The position numbers and the translations under genes were made by a program. Shown here piece by piece: positions 1 through 9,372 of a stretch of 64,000 nt of DNA; within the stretch, counting starts at the first letter, position 1; the number at the start of each line of letters is the position of its first letter. Source of the DNA: Streptomyces tuirus (GTDB lineage: Bacteria > Actinomycetota > Actinomycetes > Streptomycetales > Streptomycetaceae); contig JAGTPG010000002.1 in NCBI GenBank assembly GCA_018195615.1, positions 4,333,501 through 4,397,500 on the forward strand, given 5' to 3'. A model generated the notes under the pieces. The model saw only the letters and a program-made list of their open reading frames with translations. It did no database searches and was not told where the DNA came from.

Positions 1-842
1 TCGAAGCCGCCGAACAGGCTGACCTGCCCGACCAGACCGAAGTCGGGGCTCGCGACCGGGTTGCCGGGCCACTTCGGGGTGGTGAGACCCCAGCTCGGCA
101 CCTTGGCCACCGCCTCGATGACCACGGCGACGACGGTCATGGCGACGATCGAGATCAGGATCGCGCCGGACACCTTGCGCACGATGAGGGCGAGCGTGAG
201 CAGCACGCCCAGGACGAAGACCAGGACCGGCCAGCCGTTGAGGTGGCCGTCACCGCCGAGCTGGAGCGGGACGGTGGTCCGGGCGGCGTCCGGGATGCGG
301 GAGACGAAGCCGGCGTCGACGAGCCCGATCAGCATGATGAACAGGCCGATACCGATGGAGATGGCCTTGCGCAGCCCGTAGGGGACGGCGTTCATGACGC
401 GCTCGCGCAGCCCGGTGGCGACCAGCAGCATCACGACGAACCCGGCCAGGACCACCATGCCCATCGCGTCCGGCCAGGACATGCGCGGGGCCAGCTGGAG
501 GGCGACGACGGAGTTCACGCCGAGACCGGCGGCGAGCGCGATCGGCACGTTGCCGATGACGCCCATGAGGAGCGTGGTGAGCGCGGCGGTCAGGGCCGTC
601 GCGGTGACCAGCTGTCCGTTGTCGAGCTGGTGACCGTACATATCCTTCGCGCTGCCGAGGATGATCGGGTTCAGCACGATGATGTAGGCCATCGCGAAGA
701 AGGTGGCGAGGCCGCCCCGGATCTCACGGGACAGGGTGCTGCCCCGCTCGGAGATCCGGAAGAAGCGGTCGAGTGCGCCGTACGTGGGCCCGGCTCCCGG
801 CTGTTCAGGGGCGGGGACCTTGGCGGGAGCCGAGGACGACAT
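1..842 (-). CDS. NCS2-family purine permease, 3' part cut off by the window edge
   Basis: Membrane transporter of the NCS2/AzgA type, which in this family imports adenine, guanine or hypoxanthine by proton symport. The visible 280 residues start MSSSAPAKVP and carry the family N-terminus (GALDRFFRISERGST, then GGLATFFAMAYIIVLNP) followed by several long hydrophobic segments, including ALAAGLGVN, a conserved permease segment. The family is usually about 450-490 residues, so roughly the last 40% lies beyond position 1. Substrate cannot be told from sequence. It is divergent from the DUF2530 gene; the 117-base gap has an AT-rich patch (about 894-904) that could be its promoter. Confidence 0.85.
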   Translation of the reverse strand, partial: MSSSAPAKVPAPEQPGAGPTYGALDRFFRISERGSTLSREIRGGLATFFAMAYIIVLNPIILGSAKDMYGHQLDNGQLVTATALTAALTTLLMGVIGNVPIALAAGLGVNSVVALQLAPRMSWPDAMGMVVLAGFVVMLLVATGLRERVMNAVPYGLRKAISIGIGLFIMLIGLVDAGFVSRIPDAARTTVPLQLGGDGHLNGWPVLVFVLGVLLTLALIVRKVSGAILISIVAMTVVAVVIEAVAKVPSWGLTTPKWPGNPVASPDFGLVGQVSLFGGF

Positions 843-959
843 GCGTTTGGTGTTTCCTACGAAGAGAAGTGGTCAGACACAAACCGTTTCAGTATGAACA
901 TATAAGGCCCCGAGCGCACATCTCCGCGCGTAGACCTGATCTCCTCGTAAGCTGTCCCC

Positions 960-1255
960 ATGGCGAAATGGACCCCCAGACACGAGGCGCCGGAGCCCCT
1001 GGAGGGCCCCGTGGTCGCCACCATCACCGGCGGCACGATCCTCTGGTTCGTCCTCTTCCTGGTCCAGCTCCCCTTCTACGGCTGGTTCGACGACCACGGC
1101 CACACCTGGTGGCTGTGGACCTGCCTGGCCGGCGGCGGCCTCGGCCTGATCGGCATCTGGTACGTCCGAAAGCGCGACGCCGCGATCAAGCGAGCCACCG
1201 CCACGCAGGACACCCCCGAGACTCCCCGACCCGCTCGACCCCGTCGCCCCAGTAG
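960..1255 (+). pseudogene. DUF2530 small membrane protein, probably frameshifted near its 3' end
   Basis: Small actinobacterial membrane protein of unknown function. The N-terminal 75 residues (MAKWTPRHEAPEPLEGP, then two hydrophobic segments and a basic end) fit DUF2530, normally about 80-100 residues. As written, the frame never stops and runs on through 1632 into the methyltransferase, giving an implausible fusion. One extra C in the C-run at 1213-1217 would give a stop at 1253-1255 and a 98-residue protein. The same kind of single-base loss is seen in many genes here. The membrane part is clear; the exact 3' end is inferred. Confidence 0.6.
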
Positions 1256-1352
1256 CCCCCTCGCCCCAATAGCCCCACGGCCCCAGGAGCCCCAGGAGCC
1301 CCTGAAGCGGCCACAACGCACACAACGCACCCGCACCCGCACACGCACGGAA

Positions 1353-1463
1353 GGGGCCGTGTCGGGGGTGTCCGCCCGCAGCGGTTGGCGCGTCGACGAA
1401 CAGTCAGTCGGCGTCCAACCCCATCGCGCCGTTCCGAGGACGGACACCCCCCGACACGGCCCC
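1353..1463. repeat. 22-base inverted repeat with 66-base spacer
   Basis: The gap 1256-1631 holds no convincing gene. It contains CGCAC-type simple sequence (about 1315-1350) and two inverted arms: 1353-1374 and 1441-1463. The arms are complementary along their whole length except that the left arm has five G where the right arm has six C. The arms start GGGGCCGTGTC on the left and end GACACGGCCCC on the right. It could be a long hairpin, a terminator pair, or the ends of a small decayed element. Function unknown. Confidence 0.6.
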
Positions 1464-1631
1464 GACCCACCACCCGGCGTCACGCGCAAGCGGCGCACCC
1501 CGCACGCCGCACGCTCCGGCGAGACACGACCCCGCCCCCTCCCTACGCTCAAGAGGAGGCGGCGAACGCTTCACGAGAGGCGGGCCCGACCGTCGCGCGG
1601 AACCGCCGCCCGAGCGGTGAGGAGCGCAGCC

Positions 1632-2476
1632 ATGACGACGCGGCACAGCGCGGTCGAGGCCGACCGGGCGCTGAAGGCCAAGCACCGGGCGATGTGGGCC
1701 CAGGGGGACTACCCCTCCCTGGCCGCGGAGGTCATCCCCGGCCTCGGGACGGTCCTGGTCGAGGCGTGCGGAGTGAGCTCCGGCCAACGGGTGCTGGACG
1801 TGGGCGCCGGCAGCGGCAACGCCGCCATCCCGGCGGCCCTGGCCGGCGCGGACGTGATCGCCTCCGACCTCACGCCGGAGCTCTTCGACGCGGGCCGGCG
1901 GGCCGCGGAGCAGCAAGGGGCGCATCTGATCTGGCAGGAGGCCGACGCCGAGGCCCTGCCGTTCGGCGACGCGGAGTTCGACACCGTGCTGTCCTGCGTC
2001 GGCGTCATGTTCGCCCCGCACCACCAACGGGCCGCCGACGAGCTCGTCCGGGTCTGCCGGCCGGGCGGCACCATCGGGCTGCTGAACTGGACGCCCGAGG
2101 GCTTCATCGGCCGGATGTTCGCCGCCATGAAGCCGTACGCTCCCCCGCCCCCGCCGGGCGCCCAGCCTCCCCGCTGTGGGGCGACGCGGAGCACGTCCGC
2201 GCGCTCCTCTGGGGCCGGGTCACGGACGTGCGCGCCGAGCGCCGGACCGTCCGGGTCGACCGCTTCGAGACGCCCGAGATGTTCCGCGACTACTTCAAGG
2301 AGCGCTACGGCCCCACGATCACCGTCTACAAGAACATCGCGGGCGAGCCCGACCGCGTCGCCGGCCTGGACGCCGCCCTGGCGGAGCTCGCCCGCGCCGG
2401 CGACGCGGGGACGGGCGGCGGCGGGACCGTCCTGGAGTGGGAGTACCTGCTCCTCACCGCGCGCCGGGCCGGCTGA
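1632..2476 (+). pseudogene. Class I SAM-dependent methyltransferase, frameshifted
   Basis: Rossmann-fold methyltransferase of the UbiE/Methyltransf_11 type. The start ATG gives MTTRHSAVEADRALKAKHR; motif I is VLDVGAGSGNAAIP (about residues 55-68), the acidic post-I residue is in ASDLTPE, and motif IV is LPFGDAEFDTVLS. Near 2166 the frame breaks: before it the protein reads ...PPPPPGAQP, after it the family-like C-terminus SPLWGDAEHVRALLWG continues one frame over to the stop at 2474-2476. Adding one C in CAGCC|TCCCC restores a 281-residue protein. The substrate cannot be inferred. Confidence 0.8.
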
Positions 2477-2493
2477 CGGGCGGGAGCGGCACC

Positions 2494-2563
2494 GGGGCCG
2501 ACGCCGTACCGGGGGCCGACGCCGTACCGGGGGCCGACGCCGTACCGGGGGCCGACGCCGTAC
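2494..2563. repeat. Four tandem copies of an 18-base unit
   Basis: Four near-identical head-to-tail copies of GGGGGCCGACGCCGTACC (the first lacks one G, the last lacks the final C). It lies between the methyltransferase stop and the P-type ATPase start. It looks like slippage-expanded sequence. No coding role is evident. Confidence 0.85.
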
Positions 2564-2662
2564 AACTCCCGTACGACCACGGCACGAAGCAGGTCCTCCC
2601 CAGGTCGGATCTTCCGCGCATTCGGCAGGTGAACCGGCAAATCCGCACGTACCGTCGAATGC

Positions 2663-5056
2663 ATGACGCATCTCGACGCGGGTGCCCGGCTCGACTCCGC
2701 ACGGCCGGCGACGGTCACCTCACGCGAGACCGGCCTGACCAGGGTTCAGGTCGCCGAACGGGTGGAGCGGGGCCAGGTCAACGACGTACCGGTGCGCAGC
2801 AGCCGCTCCACCGTCGACATCGTCCGCGCGAACGTCTTCACCCGCTTCAACGCGATCATCGGCGTCCTCTGGCTGATCATGCTCGTCGTGGCGCCGATCC
2901 AGGACAGCCTGTTCGGCTTCGTGATCCTGGCCAACACCGGCATCGGGATCGTCCAGGAGTGGCGGGCGAAGAAGACCCTGGACTCGCTCGCGCTGATCGG
3001 GGAGGTGCGGCCCACCGTCCGCCGGGACGGGGCTTCCGGGCAGGTCAGCACCTCCGAGATCGTCCTCGACGACCTGATCGAGATCGGGCCCGGCGACAAG
3101 GTCGTAGTCGACGGTGTCTGTGTCGAGGCCGACGGGCTGGAGATCGACGAGTCGCTGCTCACCGGCGAGGCCGACCCGGTCGTCAAGCGCCCCGGCGACC
3201 AGGTGATGTCGGGCAGCTTCGTGGTCGCGGGCGGCGGGGCCTTCCAGGCCACGAAGGTCGGGCGGGAGGCGTACGCCGCGCAGCTCGCCGAGGAGGCGTC
3301 CCGCTTCACCCTGGTCCACTCCGAGCTGCGCTCCGGTATCTCCACGATCCTCAAGTACGTGACGTGGATGATGGTCCCCACCGCGATCGGCCTGATCATC
3401 AGCCAGCTGTTCGTGAAGGACAACGCGTTCAAGGACTCCGTGGCGAGGACGGTCGGCGGGATCGTCCCTATGGTCCCCGAGGGACTGGTCCTGCTCACCT
3501 CCGTCGCCTTCGCCATCGGCGTCATCCGGCTGGGCCGCAAGCAGTGCCTCGTCCAGGAACTGCCCGCGATCGAGGGGCTGGCCCGGGTCGACACGGTCTG
3601 CCTGGACAAGACCGGCACCCTCACCGAGGGCGGCATGGACGTCACCGAGCTGCGGCCCCTGCAGGGCACGGACGAGACGTATGTGCGCAGGGTGCTCGGC
3701 GCCCTCGGGGAGTCGGACCCGCGGCCGAACGCCTCCCTCAAGGCGATCATCGACACCTTCCCGGCCGTCGACGGCTGGCGCTGCACCCAGGCACTGCCCT
3801 TCTCCTCGGCCCGCAAGTACAGCGGCGCCGCGTTCAGCGAGGGCGACGGGCAGAGCAGTACGTGGCTGCTGGGCGCCCCGGACGTTCTGCTCCCCGACGA
3901 CGACCCGGCCCTCACCGAGACCGAGCGGCTGAACGAGCAGGGGCTGCGGGTGCTGCTGCTCGCCCGGGTCGACCGGGATCTGGACGATCCGGAGGTGACG
4001 ACGGGCGCGAAGCCCACCGCCCTGGTGGTCCTGGAGCAGCGGCTGCGGCCGGACGCGGCCGACACGCTGCGCTACTTCGCCGACCAGAACGTCGGGGCGA
4101 AGGTCATATCCGGCGACAACGCGGTGTCGGTCGGCGCGGTCGCCGCCAAGCTGGGGCTGGCCGGAACGACCGTCGACGCGCGGCGGCTGCCCGCCGAGCA
4201 GGACGGGATGGCCCGGGCGCTCGACGACGGCACGGTGTTCGGGCGGGTCACCCCGCAGCAGAAGCGGAACATGGTGGGCGCGTTGCAGTCCCGCGGGCAC
4301 ACGGTCGCGATGACGGGCGACGGGGTGAACGACGTCCTCGCGCTGAAGGACGCCGACATCGGGGTGGCGATGGGCTCGGGGTCGGAGGCGACCCGGGCCG
4401 TCGCGCAGATCGTGCTGCTGAACAACAGCTTCGCGACGCTGCCGTCGGTGGTGGCGGAGGGCCGCCGGGTCATCGGCAACATCACGCGGGTGGCGACGCT
4501 GTTCCTCGTGAAGACGGTCTACTCGGTGCTGCTGGCGATCCTGGTGGTCTGTTCACAGGTCGAGTACCCGTTCCTGCCGCGGCACCTGACCCTGCTGTCC
4601 ACGCTGACGATCGGTGTCCCGGCCTTCTTCCTCGCGCTGGCACCCAACAAGGAGCGCGCGCAGCCGAATTTCGTCCGGCGGGTCATGCGGTACGCGATCC
4701 CGGGCGGGGTCGTGGCCGCGGTGGCGACGTTCGTGACGTATCTGATCGCCCGGGAGCACTACACGGGTGCGGGGGCGCTGGACGCGGAGACGAGCGTCGC
4801 GACGCTGACGCTGTTCCTCATCTCGATGTGGGTGCTGGCGATCATCGCCCGGCCCTACACCTGGTGGCGGGTCGCCCTGGTCGCCACGATGGCCGCGGCG
4901 TTCCTTCTGGTCCTCGTCGTGCCGTGGCTGCAGCACTTCTTCGCGTTGAAGCTGGTCGGCGTGACGATGCCGTGGATCGGCGTCGGTGTCGCGGTGGTGG
5001 CGGCGGCCACCCTGGAACTGGTGTGGAGGTGGGTGGACCGCCGCGTTCCCGCCTGA
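2663..5056 (+). CDS. P-type cation-transporting ATPase (HAD-IC family)
   Basis: ATP-driven membrane cation pump of 797 residues. Visible in order: two N-terminal membrane segments (about 60-100), actuator domain with TGEADP (about 168), membrane pair, phosphorylation motif DKTGTLTEG with the acceptor aspartate at residue 315, nucleotide-binding domain, hinge motif TGDGVNDVLALKDADIG (about 550), and four to six C-terminal membrane segments. There is no N-terminal metal-binding CxxC and no CPC membrane motif, so it is not a copper or zinc/cadmium P1B pump. Overall layout resembles mycobacterial CtpE, a Ca2+-related pump, but the ion is an inference. It converges on the secreted-protein gene with 14 bases between stops. 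Confidence 0.9.
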   Translation: MTHLDAGARLDSARPATVTSRETGLTRVQVAERVERGQVNDVPVRSSRSTVDIVRANVFTRFNAIIGVLWLIMLVVAPIQDSLFGFVILANTGIGIVQEWRAKKTLDSLALIGEVRPTVRRDGASGQVSTSEIVLDDLIEIGPGDKVVVDGVCVEADGLEIDESLLTGEADPVVKRPGDQVMSGSFVVAGGGAFQATKVGREAYAAQLAEEASRFTLVHSELRSGISTILKYVTWMMVPTAIGLIISQLFVKDNAFKDSVARTVGGIVPMVPEGLVLLTSVAFAIGVIRLGRKQCLVQELPAIEGLARVDTVCLDKTGTLTEGGMDVTELRPLQGTDETYVRRVLGALGESDPRPNASLKAIIDTFPAVDGWRCTQALPFSSARKYSGAAFSEGDGQSSTWLLGAPDVLLPDDDPALTETERLNEQGLRVLLLARVDRDLDDPEVTTGAKPTALVVLEQRLRPDAADTLRYFADQNVGAKVISGDNAVSVGAVAAKLGLAGTTVDARRLPAEQDGMARALDDGTVFGRVTPQQKRNMVGALQSRGHTVAMTGDGVNDVLALKDADIGVAMGSGSEATRAVAQIVLLNNSFATLPSVVAEGRRVIGNITRVATLFLVKTVYSVLLAILVVCSQVEYPFLPRHLTLLSTLTIGVPAFFLALAPNKERAQPNFVRRVMRYAIPGGVVAAVATFVTYLIAREHYTGAGALDAETSVATLTLFLISMWVLAIIARPYTWWRVALVATMAAAFLLVLVVPWLQHFFALKLVGVTMPWIGVGVAVVAAATLELVWRWVDRRVPA

Positions 5057-5070
5057 CCGCGGAGTTTTTT

Positions 5071-5937
5071 CTACTTCACGTCGACGAAGTCGCCCGTGGC
5101 GTTGACCGCCGGAGTGGTGGTCGTACCCGCGAAGGAGTAGCGGAAGTAACCGTCCGTGGAGGCCTTGACGGTGGTCTTCAGCGCGCCCGTGGAGTTGGAC
5201 TTGATGGTCTTCACCGTGGTGTAGGTGTTCGAGTTCTTCTTACGGAACTGCAGCTTCACCGACTGGTTGGTGTAGCCGTGGTACTTCAGGTCGTCCCAGT
5301 TGGCCCGGGAGAGCTTGCCGGTGACGGTGATGGTCTTGCCCTTCTTCACCGGCTCCGGGGAGGCGTTGACCGTCAGCTTGGAGGCGCGCTGGACCTTGGT
5401 GGTCTTGTAGGCCTCGCGGATGACGTAGTCACCGTCCTTGCCGATGGCGGCGGCCCACACCTTCCATGTGCCGGCGAGGATGTTGCCGTAGATGTTCGTC
5501 TGCGGGTCGGCGACGAGCGTCACCTTGCAGGTCGCGGTGGTGGCACTGGAGTGCGTGCACTTGCCGACCTTCTCGTTGTCCATGGTCGTCGGTTCGATCC
5601 CGCCATCGGCGTGCTCGGCGTCCGGACCGTGCCAGAGAACAGGGAAGGCGTCGTAGATGCCCTTCGGGTCCGTGGCGGTCACGGAGACGGTGAAGGACTT
5701 CTTGACGGTCGTGCCCACGACGATGTTCTTGCCGCCGTTGACGGTCACGCTCTTGATCTTGGTGTCGCCCTCGGACTCGTCCGCCGGGGCGGCGGCCGCG
5801 AACGGCGCGGCCTTCGACGTCGACGGGACCAGCGAGGACAGGTCAGGCAGGGGGTCGGCCGCCTGTGCGGCCGGAACGGCGAGGGCGGACAGGGCCACGG
5901 CGCCGGTGACGGCGGCCACGGTGGCTCGGATACGCAT
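5071..5937 (-). CDS. Secreted protein with Ig-like/bacterial surface domain, function unknown
   Basis: The 288-residue protein starts at ATG 5937, which has AGGAGAA just upstream; longer in-frame starts lack a good ribosome site. A Sec signal peptide is clear: basic MRIR, hydrophobic AVTGAVALSALAVPAAQA, then cleavage. The mature part is rich in Thr, Lys and Val with the phrasing of beta-sandwich domains (SVTVNGGKNIVVGTTVKK and KLTVNASPEPVKKGKTITVT), typical of calcium-free Ig-like modules in Streptomyces secreted proteins. No catalytic motif is visible. Upstream, GAGTC-N4-GACTC at 6000-6013 is a small inverted repeat of unknown role. Confidence 0.75.
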   Translation of the reverse strand: MRIRATVAAVTGAVALSALAVPAAQAADPLPDLSSLVPSTSKAAPFAAAAPADESEGDTKIKSVTVNGGKNIVVGTTVKKSFTVSVTATDPKGIYDAFPVLWHGPDAEHADGGIEPTTMDNEKVGKCTHSSATTATCKVTLVADPQTNIYGNILAGTWKVWAAAIGKDGDYVIREAYKTTKVQRASKLTVNASPEPVKKGKTITVTGKLSRANWDDLKYHGYTNQSVKLQFRKKNSNTYTTVKTIKSNSTGALKTTVKASTDGYFRYSFAGTTTTPAVNATGDFVDVK

Positions 5938-6107
5938 GCGTTCTCCTGGTGGAGGGGCCCCGGCGCTCATCGTCGGCTCCTGGGGCCCAAGCGATAGTGG
6001 AGTCTGTTGACTCACGTGATGAGATCCACGAGCAGTGCGCTTGGTTGTGCGACTGGTGAAAAATTTGTGCGGAAGTTTTCACACCTGGTCGAACACGCCC
6101 GAGCGGC

Positions 6108-9100
6108 TCAGTCGAACCACCGGTCCCGCGCCAACTCCTCCGTCCGCGACGGGTCTTCGAGCAGTGCCGCCACCTCGAACCGCCGCGGCCACTGCCCGGC
6201 CGCCCAGGCCAGCCCCGCGGCGACACCCTCCAGGGTGGCGGCGTGCAGGGCTCCGTCGTCCGTCAGACGCCAGTCGATCTCCACACCGTCGACGACGAGT
6301 TCCTCGTGTTCGATGTAGGACGTGGGGGTCAGCCGGCCCAGCAGAACGCGTACGGACTCCGGGACGTCGTGCTCCACGCCCTCGGAGGTGACCCGGCCCG
6401 TCACCGACTCGCTCAGCCGCCGCACCTGGAACAGCTCGGCCAGGTCGGCGGCGCGGGAGGGGCGGACCGGGAGGAGAGGGATCCCGGAGGTGAAGGGCAG
6501 CAGGTCCGGGGAGTCGCAGACGACGGCCTCCGCCGCGTCCACGACCTCCACCCGGCCGTCGATGACCGCGCGCAGCTCGTCCGGCAGGGTCACCTGCTCC
6601 GGGTCCAGCTCGGCCAAGGCCCCGTACAGCGCGTGCAGTTGGGCATCGGTCACCTCGCGCCCGGGGTCGGCGAGCCGGTCGAGCAGTTCGGCGGCGCCGC
6701 CGGGCTCGTCCAGCAGCGCGGCGACGGACGTCCGCACGCCCAGCGCCCGCAGCACCTGCTCGTCCTCGAAGCCGGTGGCGTCGGCCTCGTCGTAGAGACC
6801 GTGCAGGAGGGGGTCGCCGCCCGCCGAGCGGAGGCCTGCGGGGCGGCGGCCGTCCAGGACGGGGTTTCCGCGCAGCCACCAGGCGGAGTAGGGGCGGACG
6901 ACCTCGTGCGTGCCGTCGTGCAGCAGGATCCGCACCGGCTGCACGATCGCGTCCCTGAGGGGCGGCTGTGACAGCAGGGACAGGGCCTGGGGCCACTTGT
7001 CCTCGTCGACCAGGTCCAGATCGCGGACGGCGATGATCTCGGTCGCCACCGGCGGCACCGGGCTGTCCGGGAAACGGTCGAGGATGTCCTCCGACCACAC
7101 GTCGACCGCGTCCAGCAGGCCCGGGTCGTCCGGCTCGGCGAAGTCGCCCTCGCGGGGCTCCAGTTCGTCGGGGTCGAGCACGACGTCGGTGGCCCGGACG
7201 AGCGCGAAGTTCACCAGTACCCCGCAGGCCGCCAGCGGCTGCTCGCCCCACTTGCCGGCCAACTCGGCGTCCACCGAGGCGAGTTCCCCCTCGCGCATGA
7301 CTTGGGCGAAGGGACCGCCCGGGAAGACGAGTTCGCAGGCCGGGGCCGGCTCGCCGTCCTCGTCGGGCAGGGCGAGAGCGCCGAGCCAGGGCTCGTCACC
7401 GGGGTCCAGGCCGGCGTCCCGCACCAGCGCGAGCACGGTGTCGGCCAGTTCCTCGGCGTCGAGCGCGTCGTCCTCCCAGTTCACACCGCCCTCGTCGTCG
7501 AGCGAGGCGGCGACGGCGGCCCGCACCTGCGGGGTGGTGAGGACGGCGCGCGGGGTCGCGGGCAGGGCGCCCAGCTTCTCCAGGATCGGGTGCGCGGCGT
7601 CCGGGTGGGCGACCTTCAGGCCGAGCCGGGCCAGCACCTCCGCATCGATCCGGGCGGCCTCCGGGCTGGGCAGGAGCACCTGCCGGGGGCCGATCGTCGT
7701 ACGGCCGTCCGCGAGCGGGACCGGAAGACCCGACAGCCGGTCGGGGTCCACCCCGGCGAGGCTGTCGTAGAGCCGCCGCCACCAGCCGGGCTCCTTCTCC
7801 AGCCCGGCCAGCCGGTCGATCGCGTCGGTCAGCGGGACGCGGGCGACCGCCAGGGTGCGCAGCTCCGCACGCCGTTCCAGCCCGGCGGGCAGCAGGGTGG
7901 GCAGCACCTCGGCGAGGACCCGCACCGTGTCCGCGCCCGCGCCCTCGACGATCTCGGCGTCGCGGGGCCGCAGGGATTCCGGCAGGTCGTCACCCTCACG
8001 GGGTGGGAGGGCGGGCGGCAGGAAGGACGTCCGGGGCAGCCGCTCCAGGATCGCCCGGCGCAGGGCACCGTCCAGCTCGCCCTTGCCGAGCGGGCCGGGC
8101 ACGAGGTCGATGAGCCCGGCGGCCACCGGACGCCAGTCGCCGAGGAGCTCGGCGTACGCGTCGGCCGCGCGCTGCACCAGGAAGTCGGTCAGCGGACCCG
8201 GGGCGGCGTGCCGGCGGGTGGAGTCCAGCGGGAACGAGGCGATGAGCAGGGCCGGGACGCCGAGCGGCTCGTCGCTGGGGGTGGGGGCGTGCACGACCGG
8301 GCTGGTGCGAGGCCGGGCCGGGCTGCCGTCGGCGTCGACGGGCACGGCCCAGGTGACCGACCAGTGGGGTCGCAGCCGCTCCTCGACGGGCCGGCCGCTG
8401 AGCAGGTCGGGGGTGAGGGGGCCGTGTGCGGCGGAGGTGCGCCAGTGGGTGACGCCGCCCTGGGAGTCGTCGACGACGGTGAAGGGGCCGTCCGTGCGGC
8501 GGGAGATCGTCCGGGGGCTCTCGCCGTTGATCTCCACGACGACCTCTTCGAGGCCCGCGAGGGTGAGCAGCAGGGCGTCGTCGACGGCCCGCAGCAGGCG
8601 CTCGGCGAGGTCGGCGGCGGGAGTGTCGCGCAGGGGGAGGATGACGGCGGTGTCGTACGGGGCGGGCGCCGAGCCCTCGGCGGCGAACGGCAGCCGCAGC
8701 AGCGGCACGTGCCCGTCACGCCGCCGGATCTCGTCTCCGAGGCCGGGGCTGTGCCGGGCGGTGTCGGCGGCCAGTTCCCTGGATTCGGCGAGGGACCAGC
8801 GGACCCCGCCGTGCCGGCCGACCACGGCGGGCTCGTCCGTGACGGCCAGGACGGCGGCGAAGCCGACACCGAAACGCCCGACGGCCTGCTCGTGGGTCTC
8901 CCGCTTCGCGGACGCGCGCAGGGTGGACAGCGACTCGACACCGGCCGCGTCCAGCGGGGCGCCGGTGTTGGCGGCGACGAGGACCCCGTCGCGCAGGGTG
9001 AGCCGCAGGCGCCCCGGCACACCGGCCCGGGCCGCCGCGTCGGCGGCGTTCTGCGCGAGTTCGACGACGAGGCGGTCCCGGTAGCCGCCGAGGACCAGAT

Positions 9101-9233
9101 CCTCCTCGGCGTTGGCGTCCTCACGGAACCGGGCGGGGCTGGTGGCCCAGGCGTCGAGGACACCGCGCCGCAGGCGGGCCGTACCGAACGGGTCGGCCCC
9201 CTCGGCGGCAGGCCGCACGAACTTGCTGCTCAC
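6108..9233 (-). CDS. Sacsin/Hsp90-like GHKL ATPase domain protein, 1041 residues
   Basis: Very large cytosolic protein. Its N-terminal about 230 residues form an Hsp90-type GHKL ATPase: the ATP/Mg2+ helix is in VVELAQNAADAAARAG (about residue 60), and VGRFGVGFAAVLAVTDEP contains the glycine-rich ATP lid. The remaining 800 residues are acidic, Leu/Asp/Pro-rich and match no catalytic motif that I recognise. The family is annotated as sacsin N-terminal ATP-binding-like. The frame is intact, unlike many neighbours. A chaperone or conformational-switch role is inference only. The next gene in the same direction, DUF3027, lies upstream with a 139-base gap. Confidence 0.85.
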   Translation of the reverse strand: MSSKFVRPAAEGADPFGTARLRRGVLDAWATSPARFREDANAEEDLVLGGYRDRLVVELAQNAADAAARAGVPGRLRLTLRDGVLVAANTGAPLDAAGVESLSTLRASAKRETHEQAVGRFGVGFAAVLAVTDEPAVVGRHGGVRWSLAESRELAADTARHSPGLGDEIRRRDGHVPLLRLPFAAEGSAPAPYDTAVILPLRDTPAADLAERLLRAVDDALLLTLAGLEEVVVEINGESPRTISRRTDGPFTVVDDSQGGVTHWRTSAAHGPLTPDLLSGRPVEERLRPHWSVTWAVPVDADGSPARPRTSPVVHAPTPSDEPLGVPALLIASFPLDSTRRHAAPGPLTDFLVQRAADAYAELLGDWRPVAAGLIDLVPGPLGKGELDGALRRAILERLPRTSFLPPALPPREGDDLPESLRPRDAEIVEGAGADTVRVLAEVLPTLLPAGLERRAELRTLAVARVPLTDAIDRLAGLEKEPGWWRRLYDSLAGVDPDRLSGLPVPLADGRTTIGPRQVLLPSPEAARIDAEVLARLGLKVAHPDAAHPILEKLGALPATPRAVLTTPQVRAAVAASLDDEGGVNWEDDALDAEELADTVLALVRDAGLDPGDEPWLGALALPDEDGEPAPACELVFPGGPFAQVMREGELASVDAELAGKWGEQPLAACGVLVNFALVRATDVVLDPDELEPREGDFAEPDDPGLLDAVDVWSEDILDRFPDSPVPPVATEIIAVRDLDLVDEDKWPQALSLLSQPPLRDAIVQPVRILLHDGTHEVVRPYSAWWLRGNPVLDGRRPAGLRSAGGDPLLHGLYDEADATGFEDEQVLRALGVRTSVAALLDEPGGAAELLDRLADPGREVTDAQLHALYGALAELDPEQVTLPDELRAVIDGRVEVVDAAEAVVCDSPDLLPFTSGIPLLPVRPSRAADLAELFQVRRLSESVTGRVTSEGVEHDVPESVRVLLGRLTPTSYIEHEELVVDGVEIDWRLTDDGALHAATLEGVAAGLAWAAGQWPRRFEVAALLEDPSRTEELARDRWFD

Positions 9234-9372
9234 GTTCCGTTCCTTCTCCTCGTCGACGTGAGGACGAAGGTACCGCTTGGGGAGCCGGGGGCGTGCGCCT
9301 GCCCGCGTCAGCGCGGACGGTGAACTCGCCCGGGGTGAGGCCCGGGCGAGCGGCCGAGCAGGCGGTCAGGGG

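Noticed and set aside
960..2666. A 568-residue fusion of DUF2530 with a methyltransferase
   Set aside because: The join is produced by two apparent single-base losses; both parts end normally when one C is restored to each.
2176..5997. A 1273-residue open frame on the plus strand
   Set aside because: It overlaps the P-type ATPase and the opposing secreted-protein gene in other frames and has only low-complexity Arg/Gly/Pro composition.
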